The notes beneath the pieces are model-generated. The model was not told where the DNA came from and did not search any database. It worked only from the letters and a program-made list of their open reading frames with translations. This document shows positions 35,921 through 45,178 of a stretch of 64,000 nt of DNA, piece by piece. The first letter of the stretch is position 1, and each line of letters starts with the position of its first letter. Position numbers and translations under genes: made by a program. Source of the stretch: Lachnospiraceae bacterium (GTDB lineage: Bacteria > Bacillota > Clostridia > Lachnospirales > Lachnospiraceae); the NCBI GenBank assembly GCA_910575835.1, contig CAJTGB010000011.1, forward strand, positions 60,881 through 124,880, given 5' to 3'.

Positions 35921-36012
35921 TCTATTCACTCTCCGATTCTTAAGATATGATAAGTATTACCATCTTTTTTCGGATGTATTCTATAGAGTCATGTAAATTA
36001 ATATCTGTTCGG

Positions 36013-38841
36013 TTACGCAAAATAATCCATCTGTTCCACGACCTTGCCGCTGATCAGATATTCCCTTGGCACCCTCTTGCCGAAACTGCAGATAAATTCA
36101 TAGTTGAACCGGTCCGACAGATCGCTCAGTTCTTCCACTGTGATCCGCTCGCCGCCGTCCTCTCCGACCAGCACGGCCTTATCTCCAAACCGCACGGCCT
36201 CGATCTCCGTCACATCTACCATGAACTGATCCATGCACACGCGGCCGATGATCGGGGCTCTCTTACCATGGATCAGCACATATCCCTGATTCGACAGGCT
36301 TCTTGGATAGCCGTCCCCGTAGCCCACCGGAATCGTAGCGATCTTCGCAGGCCTCTCAGTCGTATAGGTGCACCCATAGCTTACCGGCGTCCCCTTTTCC
36401 ACCCATTTCACATGGGTAACGTGGCTTACCAGCTCCATGGCCGGCCTAAGCGGCACATTATCCTTCTCTACTTCTTTGGACGGATACAATCCATAGGTTG
36501 CGATCCCCGCCCTCACCAGATCCATATTCGCTTCCTTCACATCTATGATCCCGGCGCTGTTAGAGCTGTGATGATACCGGATCCTTATGTCCCTGCCGTC
36601 AAGCTTCTTCTTCATCCACAGATACGCCTCTAACTGCCTATCGGTAAATGCCTTCTCTGCCTCATCTGCTTTCGCGAAATGCGTATACATGCCTTCCAGC
36701 ACAAGATTCGGCATCCGTTCGATCGCCGCGATCCTGTCCACGCTCTCCTCACAGACCGGAAATCCAAGGCGGGACATGCCGGTATCCAGCTTGATATGGA
36801 TATAAGCCTTCTTCCCCATGCGCACTGCCAGATCCGATACCCTGCGCGCCATCTCCGTCGTATAGACCGTCATGCGGATATCATTCTCCAGCATCTCTGC
36901 CCACTGCTCCGGGAAAATGCACCCCAGCACGAGAAGCGGTTTTTCTATTCCGCCCTTTCTTAAGACCACCGCCTCGTCAAGCGCCGCCAGCGCATATCCC
37001 CAGATATATTCCTTCCCCTGAAGAAATCTCGCGATCTGCAAGGCTCCGTGGCCGTATCCGTCGGATTTGATCACGCTGATGATCTTCACCCCTTCCGCCA
37101 GGTTCCTCTTCATCATCTCCATATTATACTCGATCGCGTCCAGATCGATCCTTGCGCATACCCTGCTGTAACTTTTAAGCATGATATCTTCCCGGGGACT
37201 CTGTTCCGATACCGGGCGCCGCGGCAGACTGCTCATACTGCCCGGCGGCAGGCCCCTCCTGACAGACGGGGCATACCGGCCGCGGAACCGGGATCTCAAG
37301 CCGTCCGCCTGGCATTCTCCTTCCAGGCATCTTAGGACTTCGCTTAAGCAGGACAGCAGATCGCCCGCCATCACACTGTAACTTCCCTTAACAGCCCTCG
37401 CATGATCGCCCGCACGGCCGTGAAGATACGTTCCAAGCACGGCCGCACGGCGGCAGTCAAGCCCCTGGGCGAGAAGCCCGGCGATCACTCCTGCCAGTAC
37501 GTCGCCGGATCCTGCCTTCGCCATAGAGACATTCCCGGACAGGTTCACGCAGATCCTCTCTCCCGGCGCCGCCACCGCCGTCCGTGAGTCCTTAAGCACA
37601 CAGATACATCCCGTGCCTTCCGTATAGTCTCTTAAGATCTTCCTCCTGTCCGCCTTAAGCTCTTCTATGCTTCTCCTGGTCAGCCTTGACATCTCCTTCA
37701 TATGCGGCGTCATCACAAGACCGTATTCCAAAGCCCCTGAAGACTCCCCGGAAGACTCATTGGAAGGCTTCAAATATTCCGGATGCTCCGCTAAGATGTT
37801 CAGGCCGTCTGCATCGATCAGACACGGAATCTGCCTTCGCCTAAGCGTCTTTTGCACCAGCTTCTCAGACGTCCCGCTCATCCCGAGCCCTGAACCGATA
37901 CAGACCACGTCCGCCCATTCCAGCAGCTCCAGGAGTTCCTCCTCCCGATAGTCTGTATAAGCCGTAATGATCGCTTCCGGGAGCTGCTGCTGTAAGATCA
38001 CCCTGTTATCTTCCGGCGTATAGACCCTGACCAGGCCCGCCCCCGCAAGATAAGCCGCCCTCGCGTTGAGATAGGCCGCTCCCGACATTCCCTTGCTGCC
38101 TGCGATCACCAGAAGCTTCCCAAAGCTCCCCTTATTCGCATCCGCCTTCCTCACGGGAAGCATGGCGCGGTAATCCTTCTCGTCGCAGGCATACGCCGCT
38201 TCCCGGTCTGCCTTAAGCGTATCCGTATAGATCCCTACATCTGCAATATGTATCTTTCCCGCGTACTCCCTGCCCGGATAGAATACAAGTCCCAGTTTTT
38301 CCGTCTGGAACGTAACCGTAATATCAGCCCGGAAAGCTTCTCCCAGGACACTGCCCGTATCGGCAGATATGCCTGACGGCAGATCGACGGCAAGCTTCAC
38401 CGCCTCCGCCTCGTTCATCTTCCTGAGCACGTCTGAATATGTTCCTTCGATCTCGCGGCTAAGGCCTACCCCGAAGATCGCGTCTATGATGATACTATAT
38501 TCATCTGCCCTGTATTCGTTGCATATTTTCCCGCCGATTTCCAAAAACCGCCGGATCTGCTGCTTCGTCTCCTCCGTACATCGGAGCTCATTGCCCACAA
38601 AACACACCGTGACAGAATAGCCCCTTCCCTTAAGGATCCTTGCAATGGCAAATCCGTCCCCTCCGTTGTTCCCGGAGCCGCACACGATACAGACTCTTGA
38701 AAGGTCAAGCCCCTCCTCATCCATTACCTCCACGCATGCCGCGGCCGCCCGTTCCATAAGCTCCAGAGACGGAATTCCCACCTCCTGTATCGTATAGCGA
38801 TCCGCTCTCTTCATCTGAGAGCCGTCTGTCAAATATCTCAT
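36013..38841 (-). CDS. fusion of NAD(P)HX epimerase/dehydratase (Nnr) with alanine racemase
   Basis: One frame of 942 codons (ATG 38841 after GGGAGG) carries three enzymes. Residues about 1-210 are a YjeF_N NAD(P)HX epimerase (VCGSGNNGGDGFAIARIL). Residues about 225-495 are an ADP-dependent NAD(P)HX dehydratase of the ribokinase fold (KGSFGKLLVIAGSKGMSGAAYLNARAAYLAGAGLVRV; GSGDVLAGVIAGLLAQG). A 50-residue Arg/Pro-rich linker follows. From about 555 on lies a PLP alanine racemase (ARIDLDAIEYNMEMMKR, VIKSDGYGHGA with the PLP lysine, catalytic-type MDQFMVDVT and YGDGYPR). In relatives nnr and alr are neighbours; here no stop separates them. Internal start at MLKSYSRV (about 37183) is possible but has a weak ribosome site. 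Confidence 0.88.
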   Translation of the reverse strand: MRYLTDGSQMKRADRYTIQEVGIPSLELMERAAAACVEVMDEEGLDLSRVCIVCGSGNNGGDGFAIARILKGRGYSVTVCFVGNELRCTEETKQQIRRFLEIGGKICNEYRADEYSIIIDAIFGVGLSREIEGTYSDVLRKMNEAEAVKLAVDLPSGISADTGSVLGEAFRADITVTFQTEKLGLVFYPGREYAGKIHIADVGIYTDTLKADREAAYACDEKDYRAMLPVRKADANKGSFGKLLVIAGSKGMSGAAYLNARAAYLAGAGLVRVYTPEDNRVILQQQLPEAIITAYTDYREEELLELLEWADVVCIGSGLGMSGTSEKLVQKTLRRRQIPCLIDADGLNILAEHPEYLKPSNESSGESSGALEYGLVMTPHMKEMSRLTRRSIEELKADRRKILRDYTEGTGCICVLKDSRTAVAAPGERICVNLSGNVSMAKAGSGDVLAGVIAGLLAQGLDCRRAAVLGTYLHGRAGDHARAVKGSYSVMAGDLLSCLSEVLRCLEGECQADGLRSRFRGRYAPSVRRGLPPGSMSSLPRRPVSEQSPREDIMLKSYSRVCARIDLDAIEYNMEMMKRNLAEGVKIISVIKSDGYGHGALQIARFLQGKEYIWGYALAALDEAVVLRKGGIEKPLLVLGCIFPEQWAEMLENDIRMTVYTTEMARRVSDLAVRMGKKAYIHIKLDTGMSRLGFPVCEESVDRIAAIERMPNLVLEGMYTHFAKADEAEKAFTDRQLEAYLWMKKKLDGRDIRIRYHHSSNSAGIIDVKEANMDLVRAGIATYGLYPSKEVEKDNVPLRPAMELVSHVTHVKWVEKGTPVSYGCTYTTERPAKIATIPVGYGDGYPRSLSNQGYVLIHGKRAPIIGRVCMDQFMVDVTEIEAVRFGDKAVLVGEDGGERITVEELSDLSDRFNYEFICSFGKRVPREYLISGKVVEQMDYFA

Positions 38842-38889
38842 TTCCTGCACCTCCCGTCATGTAACAACTCAGACAATCCGCAAAAAGGA

Positions 38890-38935
38890 CGTGTAACTAC
38901 GCCTGCACATACATGCTGTTATTACACGCCTTGGT
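38890..38935 (-). terminator. likely terminator after rex
   Basis: On the minus strand GGCGTGTAA and TTACACGTCC form an imperfect long-loop stem that is followed by five T. It lies between the rex stop and the Nnr-Alr gene. Confidence 0.5.
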
Positions 38936-38943
38936 TCTTACTG

Positions 38944-39603
38944 TTATTTGTGTTCTTCGCTATACCGGCTGATCTTATAGGACAGCTGCATTAAGCTCTC
39001 CGATAAATGTACATTCTCAACAATGATGTGATCCGGCAGGTTCAGATCTGTATGAGCAAAATTCCAGATCGCCCTCACACCGTTCTCCGCCAGGATATTC
39101 GCCACCTCGATCGCTTTATCCTTCGGAATGGTCAGCGCTGCGATCTCTACTTCGTTCTCACGCACAAACGCACCCAGTTCATCCATCATCCTCACCGGAA
39201 CACCGCGGATCGATACTCCCTGAAGCCTTGGGTTCACATCAAAGATCCCCTTCAGGATAAATCCTCTCTTCTCAAACGCGGCATAATTCGCTAACGCCTG
39301 ACCCAGATTACCGGCTCCGATAATGATCATATGGTGGTCTTCTTCCAAACCTAAGATCTTGCCGATCTCCGTATACAGGTACTTCACATTATATCCGTAT
39401 CCCTGCTGTCCGAATCCTCCGAAGTTATTAAGATCCTGACGGATCTGAGAAGCCGTCACCTTCATCCGCCTGCTCAGATCATTAGAAGAGATACGTTCTA
39501 CCCCATGCTCCAATAGTTCCCCCAAATACCGGTAATACCTCGGCAATCTGCGTATGACAGCCTGGGAAATCTCTCTTTCTTCCAAAATAAACTCACCTTC
39601 CAT
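38944..39603 (-). CDS. rex: redox-sensing transcriptional repressor Rex
   Basis: Senses the NADH/NAD+ ratio and represses fermentation genes. An N-terminal winged helix (ISQAVIRRLPRYYRYLGELLEHGVERISSNDLSRRMKVTASQIRQDLNNFGGFGQQGYGY) is followed by a Rossmann domain (MIIIGAGNLGQALANY) and a C-terminal swapped helix. The frame is open to 39648, but a strong promoter (TTGACT, 17 bp, TATAAT at 39620-39648) lies inside that stretch, so translation must start later: ATG 39603, or the TTG at 39585 that has GGAAGGTGAG six bases upstream. Confidence 0.93.
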   Translation of the reverse strand: MEGEFILEEREISQAVIRRLPRYYRYLGELLEHGVERISSNDLSRRMKVTASQIRQDLNNFGGFGQQGYGYNVKYLYTEIGKILGLEEDHHMIIIGAGNLGQALANYAAFEKRGFILKGIFDVNPRLQGVSIRGVPVRMMDELGAFVRENEVEIAALTIPKDKAIEVANILAENGVRAIWNFAHTDLNLPDHIIVENVHLSESLMQLSYKISRYSEEHK

Positions 39604-39619
39604 TTCATATCTAAGGTTC

Positions 39620-39648
39620 ATTATATAGAATAGTAGGATCAAAGTCAA
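39620..39648 (-). promoter_or_regulatory. sigma-A promoter of rex
   Basis: Minus strand: TTGACT (39643-39648), 17-bp spacer, TATAAT (39620-39625). Near-consensus and correctly placed for rex. Confidence 0.75.
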
Positions 39649-39656
39649 ACTTTTAG

Positions 39657-39684
39657 TTGTATTTTATCGGATTTTCGCTATAAT
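39657..39684 (+). promoter_or_regulatory. sigma-A promoter of the ABC-F gene
   Basis: TTGTAT (39657-39662), 16-bp spacer, TATAAT (39679-39684), 28 bp ahead of an AAGGAGG-led ATG at 39712. Divergent from the rex promoter. Confidence 0.72.
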
Positions 39685-39711
39685 GGAAACGAACGGATAA
39701 AGGAGGATATT

Positions 39712-41643
39712 ATGATACTGGCATGTCATGGAATTAACAAATCCTTCGGCGATAATGTGATCGTTGCCGAAGGCTCTTTTCATATAGAAGACCACGAAAA
39801 AGCAGCTCTTGTAGGGCCAAACGGCGCCGGCAAGACCACTCTTTTCAAGATGATCGTAGGGGAACTGCCCCCTGACGGCGGCGACATTACCCTGACGCGC
39901 GGCAAGACCCTTGGATATCTCGCACAGCACCAGGAGATGGTCAGCGGCAATACCATATACGAGGAAGTCAGGCTCGCCAAAGCGGATATCATCGCAATGG
40001 AACAGCAGATCCGCAGCATTGAACTGGAGCTTAAGAATCTCGAGGGGGAGGCCCTGTCCGCACGCCTCAATACCTATCACCGCCTGACGGCGGCATTTGA
40101 CAGAGAGAACGGATACGCTTACGAAAGCGAGATCACCGGCGTCTTAAAGGGTCTCGGCTTCGGCGAAGATGATTTCTCCAAACCGGTCGATACCCTCTCC
40201 GGCGGCCAGAAGACACGCGTCTCCTTAGGGAAGCTTCTTCTCACCAGACCGGATATCCTGCTTCTGGATGAGCCTACCAACCATCTGGACTTGAACTCGA
40301 TCGCATGGCTTGAGACATATCTTCTGAACTACCCGGGCGCCGTGCTGATCGTATCTCACGACCGTTATTTCCTGGACCGGGTCGTTACGAAGGTCTTAGA
40401 GATCGAGCTGGGGCAGCTTATGACCTACATGGGGAATTACAGCGAATATGCCGAGAAGAAGCGCCGGCTCCATGAAGCACGGCTGAAGGAATATCTGAAC
40501 CAGCAGCAGGAGATCCGTCACCACGAAGCCGTGATCGAAAAGCTCCGGTCATTCAACCGGGAGAAGTCCATCAAACGGGCCGAGAGCCGCGAAAAGATGC
40601 TGGAGAAGATCGTCCCCGTGGAAAAACCCGCCGAGATGAACACAAAGATCCACCTCGATCTGGAACCGTCCCGCATAAGCGGAAGCGACGTGCTCTTCGT
40701 AGAACATCTGAGCAAAGCATTTCCAAACCAGGTGTTGTTCAGGGATGTTAATTTTGAGATAAGGCGGGGCGAACATGTTGCCGTCATCGGAGATAACGGA
40801 ACCGGCAAGACTACCCTTCTTAAGATCCTCAACCAGGTACTTCCCGCGGATGCAGGTACTTTCACCCTGGGGACCAACGTAGAGATCGGTTATTACGATC
40901 AGGAACACCATGTTCTCCATATGGATAAGACGATATTCGACGAGATCTCGGACGACTACCCGGATCTCACCAATACGAAGATCCGCAACATGCTCGCCGC
41001 CTTCCTCTTCACCGGGGACGATGTTTTTAAGCGGATAGGAGACCTAAGCGGCGGCGAACGGGGGCGTGTCTCCCTTGCCAAGCTGATGCTCTCCAAGGCT
41101 AATTTCCTGATCCTGGACGAGCCTACCAACCACTTGGATATCTCCTCCAAGGAGATTCTGGAGAAGGCGCTGAACGACTATACCGGCACCCTTCTCTATG
41201 TATCCCATGACCGGTACTTCATCAACCAGACGGCTACCAGGATCCTCGATCTGGTCAACCAGACCTTCGTCAATTATATCGGCAACTACGATTATTATCT
41301 GGAGAAACGCGAAGAACTGACCGCCGCCTATGCCGGCAAGGCAGACTCCGCTTATGATCCGTCTGCACCGGACAGCGTATCTGAGGCAAAGCTTAGCTGG
41401 CAGGAGCAAAAAGAAGCCAACGCCAGAGAGCGGAAACGGCAGAATGACCTGAAGAAGACGGAAGAACGCATTACAGAACTTGAAGAGCGCAGCGCCGCCA
41501 TCGACGGCCTGATGTCTCAGGAAGAGGTGTTCACGAATTCCGTAAGATGCCAGGAATTGGCAGACGAAAAAGCCGCGGTCACCGAAGAATTGGACGGCCT
41601 GTATGAGCTGTGGGAACAGCTAAGCGAAATGGGGATGCAGTAG
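39712..41643 (+). CDS. ABC-F family ATPase
   Basis: A 643-residue protein with two ABC domains and no membrane part. Walker A GPNGAGKTTLFK and GDNGTGKTTLLK, signatures DTLSGGQKTRVSLGKLL and GDLSGGERGRVSLAKLM, Walker B LLLDEPTNHLDL and LILDEPTNHLDI are all intact. A helical linker (EKKRRLHEARLKEYLNQQQEIRHHEAVIEKLRSFNREKSIKRAESR) joins them and the C-terminus (residues about 560-640) is coiled coil, as in Uup/YheS-type ABC-F proteins that act on the ribosome. It is not obviously an antibiotic-protection member. Confidence 0.92.
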   Translation: MILACHGINKSFGDNVIVAEGSFHIEDHEKAALVGPNGAGKTTLFKMIVGELPPDGGDITLTRGKTLGYLAQHQEMVSGNTIYEEVRLAKADIIAMEQQIRSIELELKNLEGEALSARLNTYHRLTAAFDRENGYAYESEITGVLKGLGFGEDDFSKPVDTLSGGQKTRVSLGKLLLTRPDILLLDEPTNHLDLNSIAWLETYLLNYPGAVLIVSHDRYFLDRVVTKVLEIELGQLMTYMGNYSEYAEKKRRLHEARLKEYLNQQQEIRHHEAVIEKLRSFNREKSIKRAESREKMLEKIVPVEKPAEMNTKIHLDLEPSRISGSDVLFVEHLSKAFPNQVLFRDVNFEIRRGEHVAVIGDNGTGKTTLLKILNQVLPADAGTFTLGTNVEIGYYDQEHHVLHMDKTIFDEISDDYPDLTNTKIRNMLAAFLFTGDDVFKRIGDLSGGERGRVSLAKLMLSKANFLILDEPTNHLDISSKEILEKALNDYTGTLLYVSHDRYFINQTATRILDLVNQTFVNYIGNYDYYLEKREELTAAYAGKADSAYDPSAPDSVSEAKLSWQEQKEANARERKRQNDLKKTEERITELEERSAAIDGLMSQEEVFTNSVRCQELADEKAAVTEELDGLYELWEQLSEMGMQ

Positions 41644-41648
41644 ATCAT

Positions 41649-42368
41649 CTACTGCATCCCTGCATTCTTCTTCCACGGCCGCTCCTTATCAAGCCATCCC
41701 TTCTCCTTCCAGTATGCCTGATCTGCCGGGTTCATTCCCTTCTGATGCATATGGCGCAGAACATAGAAGAGTATCTTAGTCTTAAGCCCCGGAACCACCT
41801 GCTCCGTATCCCTGGTAAGCTTAAGAGCCAGCTTATCCACATCCTGAAGGATCTTCTCCTTGACCGATGAACTCACATCCTCCCAGCACGTAGCCGCAAC
41901 AGCCGTCCCGTAGGAATAGACTCTTCCCACTCCCCAGAACAGAAGGCTCTCCTTCATATCCTTAAGCGTGGATCGCATTCCTCCTCCGGCCCCTGTGGTA
42001 ATACATACTGCCTGCTTGGTAAACATCTTCTCCTCCGGCCGGTGCACCATGAACCGATATCCGTAATGATCCAGCAGCGCCTTCATGGCCCCCGTCACAT
42101 GGAGTACATGGACCGGCGACGTGAATACCAGCAGATCAGCCTCATCGATCATACGGGTCACACGCTTCATATACATCAGGTAATCCGGGCACTTCTTCTC
42201 GCTCTCCGTAATGCATACGGCACATCCCCGGCAGAATTCCGGCATATCCTTAGGAAGAAACAGCTCTATGATCTGATCCTCATTCTTCGCTATCCTTTCA
42301 ATCACCAGTTTTCCAACATGATAACTTGATCCATGCCTTAGCGTGCCGTTAATCATCAGTATTTTCAT
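41649..42368 (-). CDS. flavodoxin-like NAD(P)H-dependent oxidoreductase
   Basis: A 239-residue FMN-binding protein of the NADPH-dependent FMN reductase/flavodoxin class. The N-terminal MKILMINGTLRHGSSYHVGKLVIERI is the phosphate-binding loop, CRGCAVCITESEKKCP is a Cys-rich motif often seen in iron-sulfur-flavoprotein relatives, and DLLVFTSPVHVLHVTGAMKALLDH forms the flavin edge. The C-terminal 50 residues are extra. Substrate unknown. Convergent with the ABC-F gene, 5 bp apart. Confidence 0.82.
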   Translation of the reverse strand: MKILMINGTLRHGSSYHVGKLVIERIAKNEDQIIELFLPKDMPEFCRGCAVCITESEKKCPDYLMYMKRVTRMIDEADLLVFTSPVHVLHVTGAMKALLDHYGYRFMVHRPEEKMFTKQAVCITTGAGGGMRSTLKDMKESLLFWGVGRVYSYGTAVAATCWEDVSSSVKEKILQDVDKLALKLTRDTEQVVPGLKTKILFYVLRHMHQKGMNPADQAYWKEKGWLDKERPWKKNAGMQ

Positions 42369-42514
42369 CTTGCCTTGTTCTCCCTTCTTCTTAAATCGTA
42401 CGTCCTGTCACACCTTATCTATTGACTGCAGGCATACGCCCGCTTATCTGCATTTTTTAATTATATCACATTGAAATCCATTACACCACATAAAAATAAA
42501 GATGGAAAGCTGAC

Positions 42515-42543
42515 TTGACATATCATCTCCTATCCCTTATAAT
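42515..42543 (+). promoter_or_regulatory. consensus sigma-A promoter with flanking direct repeats
   Basis: TTGACA (42515-42520), 17 bp, TATAAT (42538-42543). A direct repeat, GGAAAGCTGACTTGACAT overlapping the -35 and GGAAAGCAAACTTTACAT just downstream of the -10, brackets it and could bind a repressor of the gene at 42595. Confidence 0.75.
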
Positions 42544-42594
42544 AAAAATACGGAAAGCAAACTTTACATTATAAATGATTCAGGAGGAACTGCT

Positions 42595-43026
42595 ATGAAA
42601 ACCACTCAAAAGAAAATCTACATGCTGATCGCCGGCATCCTGTTATACGGTATCGGCTTCTGTTTAAAGTGTATGCACATCTTCAACAGCAGATGGATCG
42701 TTCTCTGCCTGTCCCTGATGCATTACGGCGGGATGCTCCTATCCATTTTCGCTATCAATTACTTCGGCACAACTTACCAATATGAGAAATATCCGGAAGA
42801 AAGCAAGCAGACGCTCATAGATCTGAACGACGAACGCACCAGGAGCATACATAATCTGGCCAAGGCGCGGACCTTCGACATTATGACCTATGTGCTGATG
42901 CTCCTTCCCGCCGTCCTGATCGACCTGAAGGCCGGTCTTTCCGGAATCATCAGCGCGGGGGCTGCATTGCTTATATTCGGCATCTCCTATGCATTCTTCC
43001 TTGCCAAATATAAGAAAGAACTGTGA
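42595..43026 (+). CDS. small membrane protein, four helices
   Basis: A 143-residue protein with hydrophobic segments at about 9-25, 31-54, 96-113 and 118-136 and a charged middle part (YQYEKYPEESKQTLIDLNDERTRSIHNLAKARTFDI). The family is not identified beyond a general resemblance to small integral proteins placed beside XRE-type regulators in Firmicutes. ATG follows AGGAGGAACTGCT. It has a strong promoter of its own and a terminator after it. Confidence 0.75.
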   Translation: MKTTQKKIYMLIAGILLYGIGFCLKCMHIFNSRWIVLCLSLMHYGGMLLSIFAINYFGTTYQYEKYPEESKQTLIDLNDERTRSIHNLAKARTFDIMTYVLMLLPAVLIDLKAGLSGIISAGAALLIFGISYAFFLAKYKKEL

Positions 43027-43060
43027 ATAGATACAAGGAGATACAGGTCATTCATCAATT

Positions 43061-43094
43061 TGGGACGCAGTAAACTTCCGTTTACTACGTCCCA
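43061..43094. terminator. hairpin between convergent genes, likely bidirectional terminator
   Basis: TGGGACGCAGTAAAC (43061-43075) pairs with GTTTACTACGTCCCA (43080-43094) with one mismatch. It lies between the plus-strand membrane protein and the minus-strand icd gene. There is no long T-run, so its strength is uncertain. Confidence 0.6.
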
Positions 43095-43117
43095 ACTCGT
43101 TCCAACTCACAGGTTCA

Positions 43118-44314
43118 TCACATTTTCTCAGCTATCGCCTTGATAAATTCTTCGCTGTTCAGCACCGCCGGATTCTCGATCGTTGTGATCAGCGCCAGAT
43201 CCTTCGTCATCTTACCTTCTTCGATCGTATCAATGGTCGCTCTCTCAAGACGGTCGGCGAACTCCATCAACTCCTGATTGCCGTCCAATTCTCCCCGCTT
43301 CCTCAAAGCTCCGCTCCAGGCAAATATCGTCGCAACCGAGTTGGTCGAGGTCTCTTCCCCTTCCAGATGCTTGTAGTAATGGCGCTGCACCGTACCGTGC
43401 GCTGCCTCATATTCATAATATCCGTCTGGAGACACCAGTACAGAGGTCATCATAGCCAGCGATCCGAATGCGGAAGATATCATATCGCTCATCACATCTC
43501 CGTCGTAGTTCTTGCATGCCCAGATATATCCGCCCTCCGACTTCATCACACGCGCCACCGCATCGTCGATCAGAGTATAGAAGTATGTGATACCTGCAGC
43601 ATCGAACTTCTCCTTATATTCAGCGTCAAAGATATCCTGGAAAATGTCCTTGAATGTGTGATCGTATTTTTTGGAGATCGTATCTTTGGTGGCAAACCAG
43701 AGATCCTGCTTAATGTCCAGCGCATAGTTAAAACAGCTTCTCGCGAAACTCTCAATAGACTGGGTTATATTATGCATCCCCTGCACGATTCCAGCGCTAT
43801 CGAATTCATGTACAAGCTCCCTCGTCTCAGAGCCGTCCCCGGCCGTATACACCAGTTCTACCTTGCCCGCACCCGGAATCTTCATCTCAGAGCCCTTATA
43901 CACATCCCCGTAAGCATGCCTTGCGATCGTGATCGGCTTCTTCCAGTTACGCACGCAAGGCTCGATCCCCTTCACTACGATCGGCGCGCGGAATACGGTT
44001 CCGTCCAGGATCGCACGGATCGTTCCGTTAGGGCTCTTCCACATCTCCTTTAGGTCATACTCTGTCATACGCGCCGCATTGGGAGTGATCGTCGCACACT
44101 TCACCGCCACCTTGTACTTCTTCGTCGCATTCGCGGAATCGACCGTCACCTGGTCGTCCGTCTCGTTCCTGTGTTCCAGACCCAGATCGTAATATTCCGT
44201 ATTCAGTTCGATAAACGGCTCTAACAGATGATCCTTGATCATCTTCCATAAGATACGGGTCATCTCGTCGCCGTCCATCTCTACGATAGGTGTGGTCATC
44301 TTAATCTTTGCCAT
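43118..44314 (-). CDS. icd: NADP-dependent isocitrate dehydrogenase (type II)
   Basis: Oxidative decarboxylation of isocitrate to 2-oxoglutarate. The 398-residue protein follows the eukaryote-like type II enzyme: [23 protein letters not shown] at the start, [33 protein letters not shown], and the metal-binding region [31 protein letters not shown] with [12 protein letters not shown]. Downstream in the same direction of a GntR regulator and a citrate/homocitrate-synthase-type gene, so it probably forms the oxidative branch to glutamate. Starts at ATG 44314 after AGGAGGAAG. Confidence 0.95.
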   Translation of the reverse strand: MAKIKMTTPIVEMDGDEMTRILWKMIKDHLLEPFIELNTEYYDLGLEHRNETDDQVTVDSANATKKYKVAVKCATITPNAARMTEYDLKEMWKSPNGTIRAILDGTVFRAPIVVKGIEPCVRNWKKPITIARHAYGDVYKGSEMKIPGAGKVELVYTAGDGSETRELVHEFDSAGIVQGMHNITQSIESFARSCFNYALDIKQDLWFATKDTISKKYDHTFKDIFQDIFDAEYKEKFDAAGITYFYTLIDDAVARVMKSEGGYIWACKNYDGDVMSDMISSAFGSLAMMTSVLVSPDGYYEYEAAHGTVQRHYYKHLEGEETSTNSVATIFAWSGALRKRGELDGNQELMEFADRLERATIDTIEEGKMTKDLALITTIENPAVLNSEEFIKAIAEKM

Positions 44315-44377
44315 GATTTGCTTCCTCCTGTTTTTTCTGTTCTACTTCTTAACTACGCTATTCTCTGCTGCCTGCTG

Positions 44378-44457
44378 TTCTGTCTTCCGGTACTTCTGCC
44401 TTCTGATACTTCTGTCTCCCTGCACTTCTATCTTCCTGCAGTTCTGTCTTCCTGCTT
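44378..44457. repeat. five 16-bp tandem repeats over the 3' end of the gntR gene
   Basis: Units begin at 44378, 44394, 44410, 44426 and 44442; each reads close to TTCTGTCTTCCTGCAC on the plus strand. Because 16 is not a multiple of three, loss or gain of a unit would change the C-terminus of the regulator (stop codon at 44428). Confidence 0.7.
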
Positions 44458-45105
44458 CGACAGATGCAGATTCTCCATTACATTCAGGATATGGCGGTTC
44501 GCCAGCTCCTCCGCCAGATCCTTGTCCCGGTTCCTGATCGCTTCAAGGATCTCCCTGTGTTCCTGAACGGACTTTTGAGCCCGGTTCTTCTCACCGACAG
44601 ACAAGGCCCTCGCCATCTGGACATATTTGTGGAAATCAGATAACACATGCTCCAGAATACGGCTGTCAGAGGCCTCATACAGGACCTTGTGGAATTTCCC
44701 GTCCAGCTCGGTCACCTGTTCCGCCTTCTCTTCGCCCTTTTTCTGCAAATGAAACTCAGACAGCAAGAGCACCTCTTCCAGTTCCTCGATCTGCTTCTCA
44801 GTGATATGCTCGGTCGCCCACCTGGCGCATACTCCTTCTAACATTGAACGGATCTTATAGATATCATAGACATCCTTCGGAGTGATCCCTGTCACATAAG
44901 CGCCCTTATTAGGTATGATGGTCACCAGGCCTTCAAGCTCCAACTGCCTCAATGCCTCCCGCACCGGAGTCCTGCTGACTCCTAATTCCTCGCCGATAGT
45001 GATCTCCCGGAGCTCTTCATGCTCCTTGTAGACTCCCGACAGAATGTCTTCTCTGAGCTTTTGAAATACTCTCCCCCGCAGCGAACGGTCATGATACTCT
45101 TCCAT
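44428..45105 (-). CDS. GntR family regulator (FadR/FCD type)
   Basis: A 225-residue repressor with an N-terminal winged helix (GRVFQKLREDILSGVYKEHEELREITIGEELGVSRTPVREALRQLELEGLVTIIPNKGAYV) and a C-terminal FCD helical ligand domain with the metal-binding Asp/His set around DIYKIRSMLEG and KFHKVLYEAS. The likely target is the perfect palindrome containing TTGTATACAA at 46841-46870, upstream of the synthase gene. The last residues are encoded in a 16-bp tandem-repeat array. A 162-bp mobile-type repeat separates it from the synthase gene. Confidence 0.9.
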   Translation of the reverse strand: MEEYHDRSLRGRVFQKLREDILSGVYKEHEELREITIGEELGVSRTPVREALRQLELEGLVTIIPNKGAYVTGITPKDVYDIYKIRSMLEGVCARWATEHITEKQIEELEEVLLLSEFHLQKKGEEKAEQVTELDGKFHKVLYEASDSRILEHVLSDFHKYVQMARALSVGEKNRAQKSVQEHREILEAIRNRDKDLAEELANRHILNVMENLHLSKQEDRTAGR

Positions 45106-45178
45106 TCCTTCTTACCCTTTCCGTCCTTTTCGTCCTTTCCTTCTTAATCTCAGCCGGATACTGATACTTTACAGATGC

